64,000 nt of DNA from an uncultured Caulobacter sp. (GCF_937900395.1 NZ_CALCDX010000046.1:23410-87409), one strand, 5' to 3'; shown: positions 9,348 to 18,528, counted from the first letter of the stretch. The notes: a model not told the origin generated them from the letters alone. Made by a program: numbers and translations.

Positions 9348-10811
9348 CTAACGTCCGTCAGGCGTCGCAAGCTTTAGCGGCACGAAGAGGCTCCGGCCCG
9401 AACGCCAGACGCGTATGAGGACCGCAGGGCGCCCTTGGTTGCGGGCCGCCTCGATCGCGGCATGGATGTCGGAGGGCGTAGTGACCACTCGATCCCCCAC
9501 GCGGTCGATCACGTCGCCGGCGCGCAGGCCCTTTTCGGCAGCGTCGGATCCCGGCGAAACGCTTTCGATGACGACGCCGCGGGCGTCGGCGGGAAGGCGG
9601 TAGAGGCTTCGCGCTTCAGCATCCAGGGGGCGCAGCCGAAGACCCAGGCTGTCGCCCCCGGCAGGTCCCCCCGGGACCGGCGCGGTCCGATCGTCGGGGC
9701 GACGTGCGGCGCGCACGTCCAGGGTCTGCCGCCGCCCGGCGCGCCAGACCTCCAGTCGCAGAGGCTCGCCCTCCCGTGCGGTCGCCACCCGACGGGTCAG
9801 ATCAGACGACGAGGCCAGCGTCTGTCCATTCAAGGTGAGGATCGCGTCCCCGGGCTGCAGGCCTACGGCCTCTGCTGGGCCCCCCGGTGTCGTTTCCACG
9901 ACGAGGGCGCCGGTGCGCCCCGGAATACCGAGGCTGCCGGCGATCTCAGGCGTCAAGTTCTGAACCAATGCGCCGAGATAGCCTCGGACGATCCCGCCAT
10001 CGGCGATCAGCTGCTTGGTGACGTGGTCGGCGATGTCGGCCGGGATAGCGAAACCGATGCCGACCGACCCGCCATTTGGCGAATAGATCGCCGTGTTGAC
10101 GCCGACCACCCGGCCCTGCACGTCGAAGGCGGGGCCGCCGGAGTTTCCCCGATTGATCGGCGCATCGATCTGGAGGTAGTCGACATAGGCCTCGCCGATG
10201 TCCCGCCCGTCAGCCGAGACAATCCCCGCCGAAGCGGTGCCGCCGAGGCCGAAGGGGTTGCCCATGGCGACGACCCAATCGCCGACCCTGGGCCGCGCGG
10301 TCGTCTCGAAGGTCACGAAGGCGAAGCGCGAACCGCTCACCTTCAGGACCGCCAGGTCGGTTAGTGGATCGCGTCCGATGATACGCGCCGCAAGTTCGCG
10401 CCCGTCATTCGTTCGCACAGTCACCTTGGCGGCGTTCTCGACGACGTGATTGTTGGTGACGATGTAGCCGTCCGGCGCGATAAAGAAGCCCGAGCCCGAC
10501 ACCCGAGCGAGGGGTGGTGTTCGCGGCTCTTCGTCGCCGTCGGGCGCGCCCGGAAACCCGAAGAAGAACGGCAAGCCAGGAAACCCTTCAGGCAGATAGG
10601 GACTGGCCGGAGCGCTGCGGGTGACGTCGATAGAGACGACAGCCGGCGCCACGCGCGCGATGATGTCTGCAAAGCTCGACGGCGGCCGAACCGGCAAGCT
10701 TCGCGCCGGCTGTGCGGCGGCGAAGCAGACGGTGGGCGAGAGACCGCCGGTCGTGAGCGCGAGGGCGAGGGCTGCTGAGGCCAGGCGGGTCGCTTGGGGC
10801 TGCTTGGGCAT
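9348..10811 (-). CDS. DegP/HtrA-like periplasmic serine protease (Do family)
   Basis: About 487 residues from the ATG at 10811, chosen because the upstream gene ends only 12 nt before it and a signal peptide follows (residues 1-34, cleaving near CFAAAQPA). The trypsin-like triad is visible as NNHVVENA (His), DPLTDLAVLKV (Asp) and GNSGGPAFD (Ser). Two PDZ domains follow (about 285-370 and 400-480). It acts in the periplasm as a protease/chaperone for misfolded envelope proteins. It is cotranscribed with the NDUFS4-domain gene upstream. DegP is another tLST-associated family. Confidence 0.92.
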   Translation of the reverse strand: MPKQPQATRLASAALALALTTGGLSPTVCFAAAQPARSLPVRPPSSFADIIARVAPAVVSIDVTRSAPASPYLPEGFPGLPFFFGFPGAPDGDEEPRTPPLARVSGSGFFIAPDGYIVTNNHVVENAAKVTVRTNDGRELAARIIGRDPLTDLAVLKVSGSRFAFVTFETTARPRVGDWVVAMGNPFGLGGTASAGIVSADGRDIGEAYVDYLQIDAPINRGNSGGPAFDVQGRVVGVNTAIYSPNGGSVGIGFAIPADIADHVTKQLIADGGIVRGYLGALVQNLTPEIAGSLGIPGRTGALVVETTPGGPAEAVGLQPGDAILTLNGQTLASSSDLTRRVATAREGEPLRLEVWRAGRRQTLDVRAARRPDDRTAPVPGGPAGGDSLGLRLRPLDAEARSLYRLPADARGVVIESVSPGSDAAEKGLRAGDVIDRVGDRVVTTPSDIHAAIEAARNQGRPAVLIRVWRSGRSLFVPLKLATPDGR

Positions 10812-10822
10812 CGCGGCGGCTC

Positions 10823-11548
10823 TTATTCGGCTTGGAGCGGGTCTGCGGTTGACGCATCGTGGGCGGCTGGCGCAGCTTCCCATTGATACAGGGGCGCGGG
10901 CGGCGGCGTTCCTGCGTCGAGGCCGGCGAGGGCTGTCCTCACTTCGTCGAGGCGGGACACATGTTCGCGCACCGGCGCTTCCGTGGCCTCCACCTCCAGC
11001 AGGTATTCATCCCATTCCCAGGAGCGCAGGATTCTGCGCTTCTGCGCGGTCGTCAGCGACGGGTCGGCGACAATCGCCGCCGGCGTCCGGTAGATCGCCT
11101 GGGGACTGAGGTAGAGGGCTTCGGCCTCCGCCGGCGTGAGGGGATCGAGCGGCTTTTCCGGCCGCTTGGGGCCCCCCATTGGGGGCGGATCCGCCGCGGT
11201 GTCGGACCCGTAGGGCGCAGCGCCCTCGCCCGCGTGGACCTCGAATTCGAGGCCATGCCGGCGGCAGTAGCCGATCGCGGCTTCCGCTGTGGGGAAGCGC
11301 AGGTTCACCTGCTGCAGCGGGTCGGTGCTTTCCAGCCAACCCATCAGGGGCTCCACGCGGGGCGCGGATCGTGCCGCGAAGCGCAGGGTCCATGCCTTCG
11401 CCTTGCCCTGTCCCCCGGTGACGGGGGCGGAGGGCTCGTCCTGCTGGATGATCGCGAATGCGTCAGCCGGCAGAGCTGCCGCGTGATGACGCGCGGCGAT
11501 GGATTGAACCCCTGTTTCGCCTTGCCGAAAATCGTCGTGCCGGGGCAT
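10823..11548 (-). CDS. NDUFS4-domain (ETC complex I subunit-like) protein with a C-terminal extension
   Basis: A 241-residue protein, taking the ATG at 11548 that follows AGAGGTCC. Residues about 55-100 match the ETC complex I NDUFS4 domain (SAPRVEPLMGWLESTDPLQQ, then FPTAEAAIGYCRRHGLE). The usual alphaproteobacterial NDUFS4 homologue is only about 100 residues. Here an extra helical module follows (LSPQAIYRTPAAIVADP, TTAQKRRILRSWEWDEYLLE) that recurs alone in the protein at 18736-19122. It lies 12 nt upstream of degP in the same operon. The role of the module is unknown; a link to complex I stability under stress is only a guess. Confidence 0.75.
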   Translation of the reverse strand: MPRHDDFRQGETGVQSIAARHHAAALPADAFAIIQQDEPSAPVTGGQGKAKAWTLRFAARSAPRVEPLMGWLESTDPLQQVNLRFPTAEAAIGYCRRHGLEFEVHAGEGAAPYGSDTAADPPPMGGPKRPEKPLDPLTPAEAEALYLSPQAIYRTPAAIVADPSLTTAQKRRILRSWEWDEYLLEVEATEAPVREHVSRLDEVRTALAGLDAGTPPPAPLYQWEAAPAAHDASTADPLQAE

Positions 11549-11676
11549 GTCTGGACCTCTGGTCTGGCCCGGGAACACAGGTTCCCGGGCAGCTTCACTG
11601 GGCGTGACCGGCCAAGTTACTGGCGTCGCGGATGACCGGGCCGGACAGGAGCTCTTTTCGGGAACCCCACATCACA

Positions 11677-12180
11677 TCAGCCCTTGTCGATCGCGATCCG
11701 GCGAACGCCGTCCTGCTGGGCCCGGGTTTTCGGGAGCGTTACGGTGAGGACGCCCTTTTTGAACTTGGCCTTGATAGCATCCTCGTCGATCGCCACGGGC
11801 ACCGGGATCACGCGTTCGAAACGGCCGTAATAGTGCTCGCTGTAGCGTCGGTCGTCGTCTTCGACGTCCTTGCGCTTCTCTCCACGCAGAACCAGCACGC
11901 CATCGTCGAAGACCACATCCACGTCGTCCTCCTCCATTCCGGGCAGCTCGGCGGAGACACGGATCGCCTTGTCGTCTTCCGACACTTCGAGGCTTGGCCA
12001 AGCCTGGCGGCCAAGCGTCGGCGCCCCGAAATCACGGAACACGTCGTCGAAAAGCCGATTCATCTCGCGATGCAGCACGAGAAAAGGATGACCGTCATCG
12101 TCGCGCTCGGCGGTCGTCAGCGCGTTCTCGCCGGGGCGTCGGCCGCCGCGGGTCCAAGGGATCAAGTCGCGAACATTCAT
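11677..12180 (-). CDS. Hsp20/alpha-crystallin small heat shock protein
   Basis: About 167 residues from the ATG at 12180, which follows a strong AAAGGAG. The alpha-crystallin domain spans about 55-150, with AIRVSAELPGMEEDDVDVV, DGVLVLRGEKR and the C-terminal GVLTVTLPKT. The tail IRRIAIDKG-like sequence contains the I-x-I anchor (RRIAI). It binds unfolding cytoplasmic proteins without ATP. It lies 74 nt downstream of a second Hsp20 gene on the same strand, probably in one operon. Paired class A/B sHsps often co-oligomerise. Confidence 0.93.
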   Translation of the reverse strand: MNVRDLIPWTRGGRRPGENALTTAERDDDGHPFLVLHREMNRLFDDVFRDFGAPTLGRQAWPSLEVSEDDKAIRVSAELPGMEEDDVDVVFDDGVLVLRGEKRKDVEDDDRRYSEHYYGRFERVIPVPVAIDEDAIKAKFKKGVLTVTLPKTRAQQDGVRRIAIDKG

Positions 12181-12253
12181 GTCTTGTCTCCTTTGATCAT
12201 CGGGCGATCCGGTGCAGGGGACCAAGCCGCCCGGGAAGGTGTTTGGGGCCGGT

Positions 12254-12733
12254 TCAGTTCGCCGGGGTCTGGGCCGTCTCGGCAGCGCTATCGGCAGCCG
12301 AAACCTGACCCTCGACCTGGATCCGCCTGGGCCGGGCGGCCTCCGGGATCTCGCGGACCAGGTCTATGGACAGGAGCCCGTCCGCAAGGCGGGCGCCTTG
12401 GACCTGCACGTGATCAGCCAGGGCGAAGATCCGCCTGAACGGTTGGGTCGCAAAGCCGCGATAGACGACCTGTCCGGGCTCTATCGTGTTCGAAGGCTGG
12501 CCGCTGATCGTCAGGCGGTTGGGTTCGTAGGTGATCTCGATGTCCGCATCCCGGAAGCCGGGTGTCGCCAGGACGATCCGGAAGTGATCATTGTCGAGGG
12601 TCACCACATTGTAGGGTGGCCCGGCCGTCTGCAGTTCGGGGCCGGTCGCCGATCGGTCGAACAGACTGAGCGCGTCTTCGACGCCCGGCGTCAGCCGATA
12701 GGGGAACATCGGCGTGATGGTGCTCATTCTCAT
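12254..12733 (-). CDS. Hsp20 family protein, IbpA-like
   Basis: 159 residues. MFPYRLTPGVEDALSLFDR followed by PPYNVVTLDNDHFRIVLATPG is the typical IbpA/HspH N-terminus of alphaproteobacteria. The alpha-crystallin core (about 35-130) contains NRLTISGQPSN and VYRGFATQPFRRIFALADHV. The C-terminal tail is Ala/Glu rich and lacks a clear I-x-I. An AGGAAG lies at good spacing from the ATG at 12733. It is the promoter-proximal member of the two-gene sHsp operon. No FixK box was found upstream, so RpoH control is the likely alternative. Confidence 0.9.
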   Translation of the reverse strand: MRMSTITPMFPYRLTPGVEDALSLFDRSATGPELQTAGPPYNVVTLDNDHFRIVLATPGFRDADIEITYEPNRLTISGQPSNTIEPGQVVYRGFATQPFRRIFALADHVQVQGARLADGLLSIDLVREIPEAARPRRIQVEGQVSAADSAAETAQTPAN

Positions 12734-12928
12734 GGCGACTTCCTGCCTGATCGTGTGAATCCGGGAGGAGCCGGGGTCGGCTCGCCTCCGGCGCCAGAGC
12801 CCGCGAATGGCCTGGCCATAGAGGACGTAGGGCGCAAGCGGCGCCCTTCAAGGCAGAATTTTCGGCGATCGAGACGAAGCCGCTGGCGCCCCGCTCCCCG
12901 CGCCAATCAATCCCGGCGACGACGGGCG

Positions 12929-13150
12929 TCAGAACAGCGGGCCGTCAATCTCCAGCAGCTTGGAGGGTGGCACCTTCAAGGCGAGCGCAGTGTGCCACAG
13001 CGTCAGGATCGTCGGGTTGCGGCGTCCGAGTTCAAGGCCGCTCACATAGGCGCGATCCACGCCCATCCGCGCGGCCAGGCCTTCCTGCGAAAGCCCAGCA
13101 TCGCCCCTATAGCGCCTGACGTTGGTTCCGACGACCATGCGAACGTCCAT
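12929..13150 (-). CDS. XRE family helix-turn-helix regulator, short
   Basis: About 73 residues from the ATG at 13150 (an in-frame ATG at 13168 is also possible). Almost the whole protein is one Cro/CI HTH domain: VGTNVRRYRGDAGLSQEGLAARMGVDRAYVSGLELGRRNPT. It lies divergently from fixK and just downstream of a 12-nt palindrome that may be its own operator. The target is unknown; repression of itself or of the adjacent fixK promoter would fit the arrangement. Confidence 0.8.
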   Translation of the reverse strand: MDVRMVVGTNVRRYRGDAGLSQEGLAARMGVDRAYVSGLELGRRNPTILTLWHTALALKVPPSKLLEIDGPLF

Positions 13151-13186
13151 GGCGATCACCAACAGCACCGAGAACTTTGATGCTAC

Positions 13187-13198
13187 GCACTAAAGTGC
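13187..13198. promoter_or_regulatory. short palindrome, candidate XRE operator
   Basis: GCACTAAAGTGC has 5-bp inverted arms (GCACT/AGTGC). It lies 19-37 nt upstream of the two possible XRE starts and about 120 nt before fixK. Only its position supports a regulatory role. Confidence 0.35.
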
Positions 13199-13260
13199 AC
13201 GGGCCGCATGTTGTTCTGGCGCGGGGGGCGTTCGGGCATCCTCCTGCGCCCTACGGGTTG

Positions 13261-13274
13261 CTACGTAGTTGTCA
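13261..13274 (+). promoter_or_regulatory. candidate FixJ-binding site upstream of fixK
   Basis: CTACGTAGTTGTCA resembles the FixJ recognition element (GTAMGTAG followed by TT) at seven of eight core bases. It lies 44-57 nt before the fixK ATG at 13318. fixL and fixJ are directly downstream of fixK. Confidence 0.5.
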
Positions 13275-13317
13275 CCCACAAGTAGGCGTCCGCCCTGCCG
13301 GCCGCTAGACGTCGGGC

Positions 13318-13980
13318 ATGCGACCTGGCGCACTCCCGACCCCCCCGACCGCATCGTCTCAGGGCGACCAGCATGAGCCGTGTGCGACGGCGATCTCTGA
13401 GGCCTTTGCACGGCATGGCGCGCGGCTCCTCTGTCGGCGCCGGACGACGATCTATAGCGAAGGGGGGTGCGCCGATCGGGCCTTCTATATCCGGCGCGGC
13501 GTCGTGCGCACCAGCCGCGTGAGCGCGACCGGGCGACGAGAGGTCGGTGACTTCTACGGGCCTGGGAGTGTGTACGGGCTGGAGTCGGGCGCCGCGCGTT
13601 GCTTTGCCGCCGAGGCGGTCACCGATTGCGAGTTTCTGATCGTGTTTCGTCACGAGATCCGCTTCGATCCGCAGCTGCAGCAGGCGATCGACGCGGCTAT
13701 GCGGCTGGAGCTGGCGCGAATGCAAGACCATCTGTCCCTCCTCCGCCGGATGAGCGCCCGGGAGAAGGTCGCAAGCTTTCTGACCCGGCTCTCGGGGCCC
13801 CACGCTGTGAGCCCCGCCCTGCCGATGGGGCGGCAGGATGTCGCCGATTTTCTCGGCCTGACCATGGAGACTGTGTCCCGCGTGCTCAGCCAATTCGAGC
13901 GGGACGGCGTTCTGCGTTTCGCCGGGCCGCGCCAGTTTGAGGTTCACCGGCCGCAGGTTCTTGCGGCGCTAGCGGCCTGA
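13318..13980 (+). CDS. fixK: Crp/Fnr family regulator, FixK-like
   Basis: 220 residues: an N-terminal cyclic-nucleotide-binding fold (about 35-130, TIYSEGGCADRAFYIRRGVV), then a dimer helix and an HTH (about 165-205). The recognition helix LTMETVSRVLSQFE keeps the E-x2-S-R pattern that FNR and FixK use to read TTGA half-sites. The N-terminal cysteine cluster of true FNR is absent, so oxygen input most likely comes through FixL-FixJ. It sits immediately upstream of fixL and fixJ with a FixJ-like site ahead of it. The matching boxes found across the island are its likely targets. Confidence 0.85.
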   Translation: MRPGALPTPPTASSQGDQHEPCATAISEAFARHGARLLCRRRTTIYSEGGCADRAFYIRRGVVRTSRVSATGRREVGDFYGPGSVYGLESGAARCFAAEAVTDCEFLIVFRHEIRFDPQLQQAIDAAMRLELARMQDHLSLLRRMSAREKVASFLTRLSGPHAVSPALPMGRQDVADFLGLTMETVSRVLSQFERDGVLRFAGPRQFEVHRPQVLAALAA

Positions 13981-14008
13981 AAGTCGCCTGCCGAGGAAGG
14001 CTGAGAAC

Positions 14009-15530
14009 TTGCCTTCGTCTCATCCTCCGCCCAAGCTCGCTCAGATGCTGCCTGGGGGGCGATCCGCACGGCCCTGAAGACGCGGCTTGGCGAGGCTGCC
14101 GGCTACGCCGTGGCGATCACCGCCGCGCTGCTTTGCAGCCTGCTCAGGCTCCTGGTCGATCCGCTGTTGGGGAACGAGATGGGCCTCCTGCTCTTCGTGC
14201 CGGCGATATTGGCCGCGGCGATGGCCGGCGGCGCGGGCCCCACCTTCGTGGCTGCTACGCTGTCGATCGGCTCGAGCCTCGCCATAGCCCGGTTTCACCT
14301 GGATGGCGACGCTGTGGTGCGGATCGTGATCTTTATCCTGATCGCGCTGACGGTGGGGTGGCTCGGCTCGCGGATGCTGCGGAATGGCCGCGAGCTCGAA
14401 CGCTTTGTGGGCGCGCTTCACGAGCGCGAGGTGCGGCTGCAATCGATCCTCGAAACCGTGCCCGACGCTTTGGTCATCATCGATGAGCGCGGCGCGATCG
14501 ACGCACTCTCGCCCGCCGCCGAACGGCTCTTCGGCTGGTCGGGCGCGGAGCTGAAGGGCCGGAACGTCGCGCTGCTGATGCCGGAGCCCGATCGGTCGCA
14601 GCACGGTGCTTATCTGGCGCGCTACCTGGCCACGGGCGAAAAGCGCATAATCGGGAAAGGTCGGGTGCTGATCGGCCAGCGTTGCGACGGCTCGACCTTT
14701 CCCATGCAGCTGGCGGTGGGCGAGATGGTCCTCGGGTCAAAGCGCCTTTTCACCGGCTTTGTTCGCGATCTCACCGAACGACAGGACGCCGATCGCCGGC
14801 TTCGGGATGTGCAGGGGGAGTTGCTCCACGTCTCCCGCCTGGCTTCGCTGGGCGAAATGACGTCTGCGCTCGCCCATGAGCTCAACCAGCCGCTGGCGGC
14901 GGCGACCAGCTATATGGAAGGCAGCCTCATGCTGCTTGAGCGCGCACCAGTTGATTTTCAACGCCTGAAGGCGATGATTGGCCAGGGTGGGGAGCAGACT
15001 TGGCGGGCGGGGGAAATCCTGCGACGGATGCGGGACTTCTCAGTGAGGGGCGAAACCGAGCAACGGATCGAGCGCTTGTCACCGCTTCTTCAGGAGGCCG
15101 CCGCCCTCGCCCTGGTCGGGCCAGGAACCCGCGACGTGCGATTGTCCTTCCAGATCGACCCTGCCGCAGACGCAGCTCGCATCGACAAGGTGCAAATCCA
15201 GCAGGTCGTCGTCAATCTCGTACGCAATGGGATCGAGGCGATGGAGGGCGCGGCCGACAAGTCCCTTGCCGTTGGGACAAGTCCGGCAATGGCATGGTGG
15301 AGGTATGGGTTAGCGATCGCGGCGCAGGGCTGAGCGAGGCGGCGGCCTCGACATTGTTCGAGCCCTTTCGGTCGACCAAGCCGGGCGGCATGGGCATTGG
15401 ACTTTCTATTTCCCGGACGATCATCGAAGCCCATGGAGGGCGGATCTGGGCAGATCTCAATCCTGTCGGCGGCGCGGTCTTCCGCTTCACGCTACCCGGC
15501 GTGCATGCCGAGGCGGGTAGCGATGTCTGA
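14009..15530 (+). CDS. fixL: oxygen-sensing heme PAS histidine kinase FixL (reading frame broken by two 1-nt gaps)
   Basis: The main open stretch (from GTG 14110) has membrane helices in about its first 85 residues, a PAS domain and the kinase. The heme-PAS hallmark QHGAYLARYLATGEKRIIG has the proximal His (about residue 165 of this stretch), followed by the distal Arg (about 185). The phospho-His motif ALAHELNQPL has H256. A better start is TTG 14009 after GAGGAAGG, but reaching the main frame needs one more G in the G6 run at 14054-14059. A second one-base loss near 15270-15290 shifts the frame before the G-box (SDRGAGLSE, GGMGIGLSIS). It overlaps fixJ by 8 nt. Sequence error or a recent pseudogene are both possible. 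Confidence 0.8.
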
Positions 15531-16128
15531 GCCGCGGGTGCATCTGATCGATGACGAGGACTCCGTGCGCAACGCCATGAGCTTCATCCTCGACATGGCG
15601 GATCTGCCGTCCCGGAGCTACGCCAGCGCGCTCGAGTTTCTCGATGTCGCTGGATCTATCCGTGAGGGATGTGTCGTAACCGACCTGCGGATGCCCCATA
15701 TGAGCGGCCTTGAACTCATCACGCGGATGAAACAGCTGGGGCTTGGACTGCCCGTCGTGATGATCTCCGGCCACGGCGACATCCCCATTGCCGTCGAGGC
15801 GATGCGTGCGGGGGTGGTCGATTTCATCGAGAAGCCTTTCAAGAAGGATGCGCTTCTCGACGCCATCCGCCGGGCGCTCGATAGCGAGGCGAGCCGCGCC
15901 GCGGCTCAGTCCTCGCGGAGCAGGTTCGAGGAGATGATCGCGACGTTGTCGCCGCGACAGACGGACGTGCTGAGGGGCGTCATCGCGGGCAAGATGAATA
16001 AGACGATCGCCAACGAACTTGGCATCAACATCCGCACCGTTGAGGTGCACCGGGCGCACGTCATGAGCAAGACGCACGCCGCCAGCCTGTCCGAACTCGT
16101 CCGTGTCGCCATGTCAGCGGGCTTCTGA
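15523..16128 (+). CDS. fixJ: response regulator FixJ
   Basis: 201 residues from the ATG at 15523, which overlaps the fixL stop. The receiver domain (1-120) has the acidic pocket DDED (10-13), phospho-acceptor D54 in VVTDLRMPHMSG, and the conserved Lys in FIEKPFKK. The C-terminal LuxR-type HTH (about 140-200) reads LSPRQTDVLRGVIAGKMNKTIA and INIRTVEVHRAHVMSK. FixL phosphorylates FixJ at low oxygen; FixJ then activates fixK. A matching site precedes fixK here. Confidence 0.92.
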   Translation: MSEPRVHLIDDEDSVRNAMSFILDMADLPSRSYASALEFLDVAGSIREGCVVTDLRMPHMSGLELITRMKQLGLGLPVVMISGHGDIPIAVEAMRAGVVDFIEKPFKKDALLDAIRRALDSEASRAAAQSSRSRFEEMIATLSPRQTDVLRGVIAGKMNKTIANELGINIRTVEVHRAHVMSKTHAASLSELVRVAMSAGF

Positions 16129-16174
16129 GTCTGAGCGGTCGGATGCCGGCTAACGGCATGATCGCCACCCCCGC

Positions 16175-17926
16175 TCAGGTTACGTCGCCTGAGCCTCCGC
16201 CAATGCTGGCCCTATAGGCGCGCCGGCGATCGCGGATGAACGCATCGACAGCTTCGACCGGCTCGCCGAGGTCGCGCAGCAACGACTCGGACAGATGCAG
16301 GCTGGCCTCGAAGGTCTCCGGCACGGCGCTGGTTGCGCCGAGGCCATAGAGTCGGGCCGCATGGCGCGCGTCGCGGGCGCGGGCCACAATCACCAGATCT
16401 GGATGGCGATGGCGCGCCACGCCGACGACGGCTTCGACCCCTTCCGGGGCATCCATGGTTACGACCAGAGCCCGGGCGTCAGCCAGGCCCAAGCGATCCA
16501 AAAGCTCGATCCGGGATCCGTCGCCGAAGTAGATCGGCCGGTCCCGCCGCCGTTCGGCGCTGACGACGCGCGGGTCGCGATCTACGGCGACCCAGGCGAA
16601 GCCTCTTGCATCGAGGATCTCGGCGATCATGCGGCCGACCCGACCCATGCCGACGATCAGGACACGGCCCGGATTGACGGTCTCGGCGGGGTCGGCAGAT
16701 GGCTCGGCGGCGAGCTTGAGAGCAACCGACTTTCGCCCGGCCCAGGCGCCGAAGGCGACGAGACCCGGGGTGAAGGCCATGCTCAGGCTCACGGCGACAA
16801 ACAGCGGCTGCAATAACGAGGTCGAGAGGATCGCAGAGTCGCTGGAGTGTCGGAGCACCACGAACGCGAATTCGCCTCCGCCGCAAAGCGCGAGGGCGGC
16901 CTCAAGGCTGGTGGCCGGCGCCAGCCCAAACAGGCGGCAGGCGACGAGGTTGGCCAGCGCCTTCAGCGACAGCAGGCCCACGGTCAGGCCGGCGACCAGT
17001 GTGGGTTGCACCCAAAGCGCCGACAGGTCCAAGCCCAAGCCAACGCTCAGGAAGAACAGCCCCAGCAACAGGGCTGTGAACGGCTCGATCATGACTTCGA
17101 CCTCGTGCCGGTACTCGGTTTCGGCCAGCAGGACCCCGGCGACAAAGGCCCCAAGCGCCATGGACAGGCCCGCGAGCGCGCTGGCGGCGCCTGCGCCGAT
17201 GATCACGAGGAAGGTCGCCGCCATGAAGAGATCCTGGCTCTTGGCGCGGGCGACCAGTTTCATTAAAGGTCGCAGGAGCCACCGGCCGGCCAGGATCAGG
17301 GCGCCGACAGCCAAGACGCCCGGGGCCAGGGCATAGAGCGCTCCAACCTCCACCCCATGCCTTTCCGAGGCGAAGAGGGTGGCGACCGCCAGCAGGGGCG
17401 CGACAGCCAGATCCTGGAATAGGAGTACTCCAAACGCGGCGCGTCCAGCTGGCGCGTGCAGCCGATGACGGCGAGACAGAGCCGGCGTCACCATCGCCGT
17501 TGAGGAAAGCGCCAGGGCGGCGCCGGCCATGAGGGCGCTTGGCGCATCGGGGACCAGCAGCCGCAGGGCGCCCCCGAGAAGGAGTGACGCGATGAGGAGT
17601 TGCGCGAGACCCAGGCCGAACACCAGCTTGCGCATCAATCGCAGTCGTTCCCAGGAAAGCCCGAGCCCGAGGTGAAAGAGGAGGAAGGCCACCCCCAGCT
17701 GCGCAAACTGCTCGAATTCCTCTGGACGGGTGATTGTGAAGGCCGCAATCCAAGGCGCGGACGGCGCCAGGGCGCCGAGTCCATGAGGTCCGAGGATGAC
17801 GCCGGCCGCCAGGAATCCTAGCGTGGAGCCGACGCGAAGGCGGGCGAAGATCGGAGCGACTACGCCGGCGGTCGCCAAGAACAGCATGAGGTCCTTCAAG
17901 ACCGGCGCGATGGTCGGATCGCTCAT
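16175..17926 (-). CDS. monovalent cation:proton antiporter-2 (KefB/CPA2 type) with TrkA-N domain
   Basis: About 583 residues from the ATG at 17926 (CGGAGG six bases upstream). The first ~390 residues are about 12 hydrophobic segments of the Na+/H+ exchanger fold, including FLLFHLGLGLSWERL and FFLSVGLGLDLSAL. After a linker comes an RCK/TrkA-N NAD-binding domain, VLIVGMGRVGRMIAE to about residue 560. It exports K+ or Na+ for protons at the inner membrane. KefB is a core family of the tLST heat-tolerance loci. The start overlaps the stop of the gene upstream (ATGA). Confidence 0.88.
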   Translation of the reverse strand: MSDPTIAPVLKDLMLFLATAGVVAPIFARLRVGSTLGFLAAGVILGPHGLGALAPSAPWIAAFTITRPEEFEQFAQLGVAFLLFHLGLGLSWERLRLMRKLVFGLGLAQLLIASLLLGGALRLLVPDAPSALMAGAALALSSTAMVTPALSRRHRLHAPAGRAAFGVLLFQDLAVAPLLAVATLFASERHGVEVGALYALAPGVLAVGALILAGRWLLRPLMKLVARAKSQDLFMAATFLVIIGAGAASALAGLSMALGAFVAGVLLAETEYRHEVEVMIEPFTALLLGLFFLSVGLGLDLSALWVQPTLVAGLTVGLLSLKALANLVACRLFGLAPATSLEAALALCGGGEFAFVVLRHSSDSAILSTSLLQPLFVAVSLSMAFTPGLVAFGAWAGRKSVALKLAAEPSADPAETVNPGRVLIVGMGRVGRMIAEILDARGFAWVAVDRDPRVVSAERRRDRPIYFGDGSRIELLDRLGLADARALVVTMDAPEGVEAVVGVARHRHPDLVIVARARDARHAARLYGLGATSAVPETFEASLHLSESLLRDLGEPVEAVDAFIRDRRRAYRASIGGGSGDVT

Positions 17927-18528
17927 GCGGCCTCCGTTGCGACGGATCGCATTGATCTGGGGCCGCCGCATTTCGGCGCCCGCATTGTCGCCGCCGATGG
18001 CGGAATTGGGCGCCACCGCATCTCCTGGGTGTGTTGCGAAGACGGCGCCGCACCGGCACGATTGTCGGTATGCGCCGAGAGATCAGCGGCGGATCGGCGC
18101 ATCCCAGCGGGCGCCGCCTGCCTCTGCCGGTGGATCGCGACCCGCTCCATCGCCCGGAGCGGATCAGCCCGTTGCCGCCCAGGACCTGCATCCAGGGCCG
18201 CGGGCTTCTCATGCGTAAGCGGACAATCGTTCAAAGGACGGACCGTGACGGTGTCGCCGGGCCGATCCCCAGCCAGAACGGCGGCTCGGATCGCGCCACG
18301 GACCGCTTCGCGAGCCCTGAGGCGATGTCGCAGCATGCCTTGCGCCCGAGGCTGAGGATCGCCGACCTCGATCCCGGCGTAGTTTGCCAGGTCCGTCCGA
18401 CGCTGCGGCGCCAGCGCGCCCGGTGCGAGGGTGTTTGCGAGCACCTCGCCAGACACTGGGGTGATATCGACCCGCAACCCAATGGCCTGCGCCGCTTCTT
18501 CCCTGGCCCGGTCGTCGTCGTTCGGCAT
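17923..18528 (-). CDS. hypothetical protein coupled to the kefB-like gene
   Basis: A 201-residue frame starting at an ATG preceded by GCGGAGGACAGCG, a good ribosome site. Its TGA overlaps the kefB-like ATG, which argues that it is translated. The N-terminal part (MPNDDDRAREEAAQAIGLRV, then GEVLANTLAPGALA) looks like ordinary protein. The C-terminal part is Arg/Ala/Pro rich with little predicted structure and could be a frame-shifted tail. No family was recognised. It lies where KefB regulators of the KefF/G type would sit but shows no flavodoxin motif. Confidence 0.4.
   Translation of the reverse strand: MPNDDDRAREEAAQAIGLRVDITPVSGEVLANTLAPGALAPQRRTDLANYAGIEVGDPQPRAQGMLRHRLRAREAVRGAIRAAVLAGDRPGDTVTVRPLNDCPLTHEKPAALDAGPGRQRADPLRAMERVAIHRQRQAAPAGMRRSAADLSAHTDNRAGAAPSSQHTQEMRWRPIPPSAATMRAPKCGGPRSMRSVATEAA

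Noticed and set aside
12811..12850. Possible RpoH promoter (CTTG-N13-CTATGG) upstream of the Hsp20 pair
   Set aside because: The spacing is plausible but the match is short and such matches are frequent; not reported as a site.
16141..16158. Small hairpin after fixJ as a terminator
   Set aside because: A 6-bp stem without a U-tract is too weak to call.
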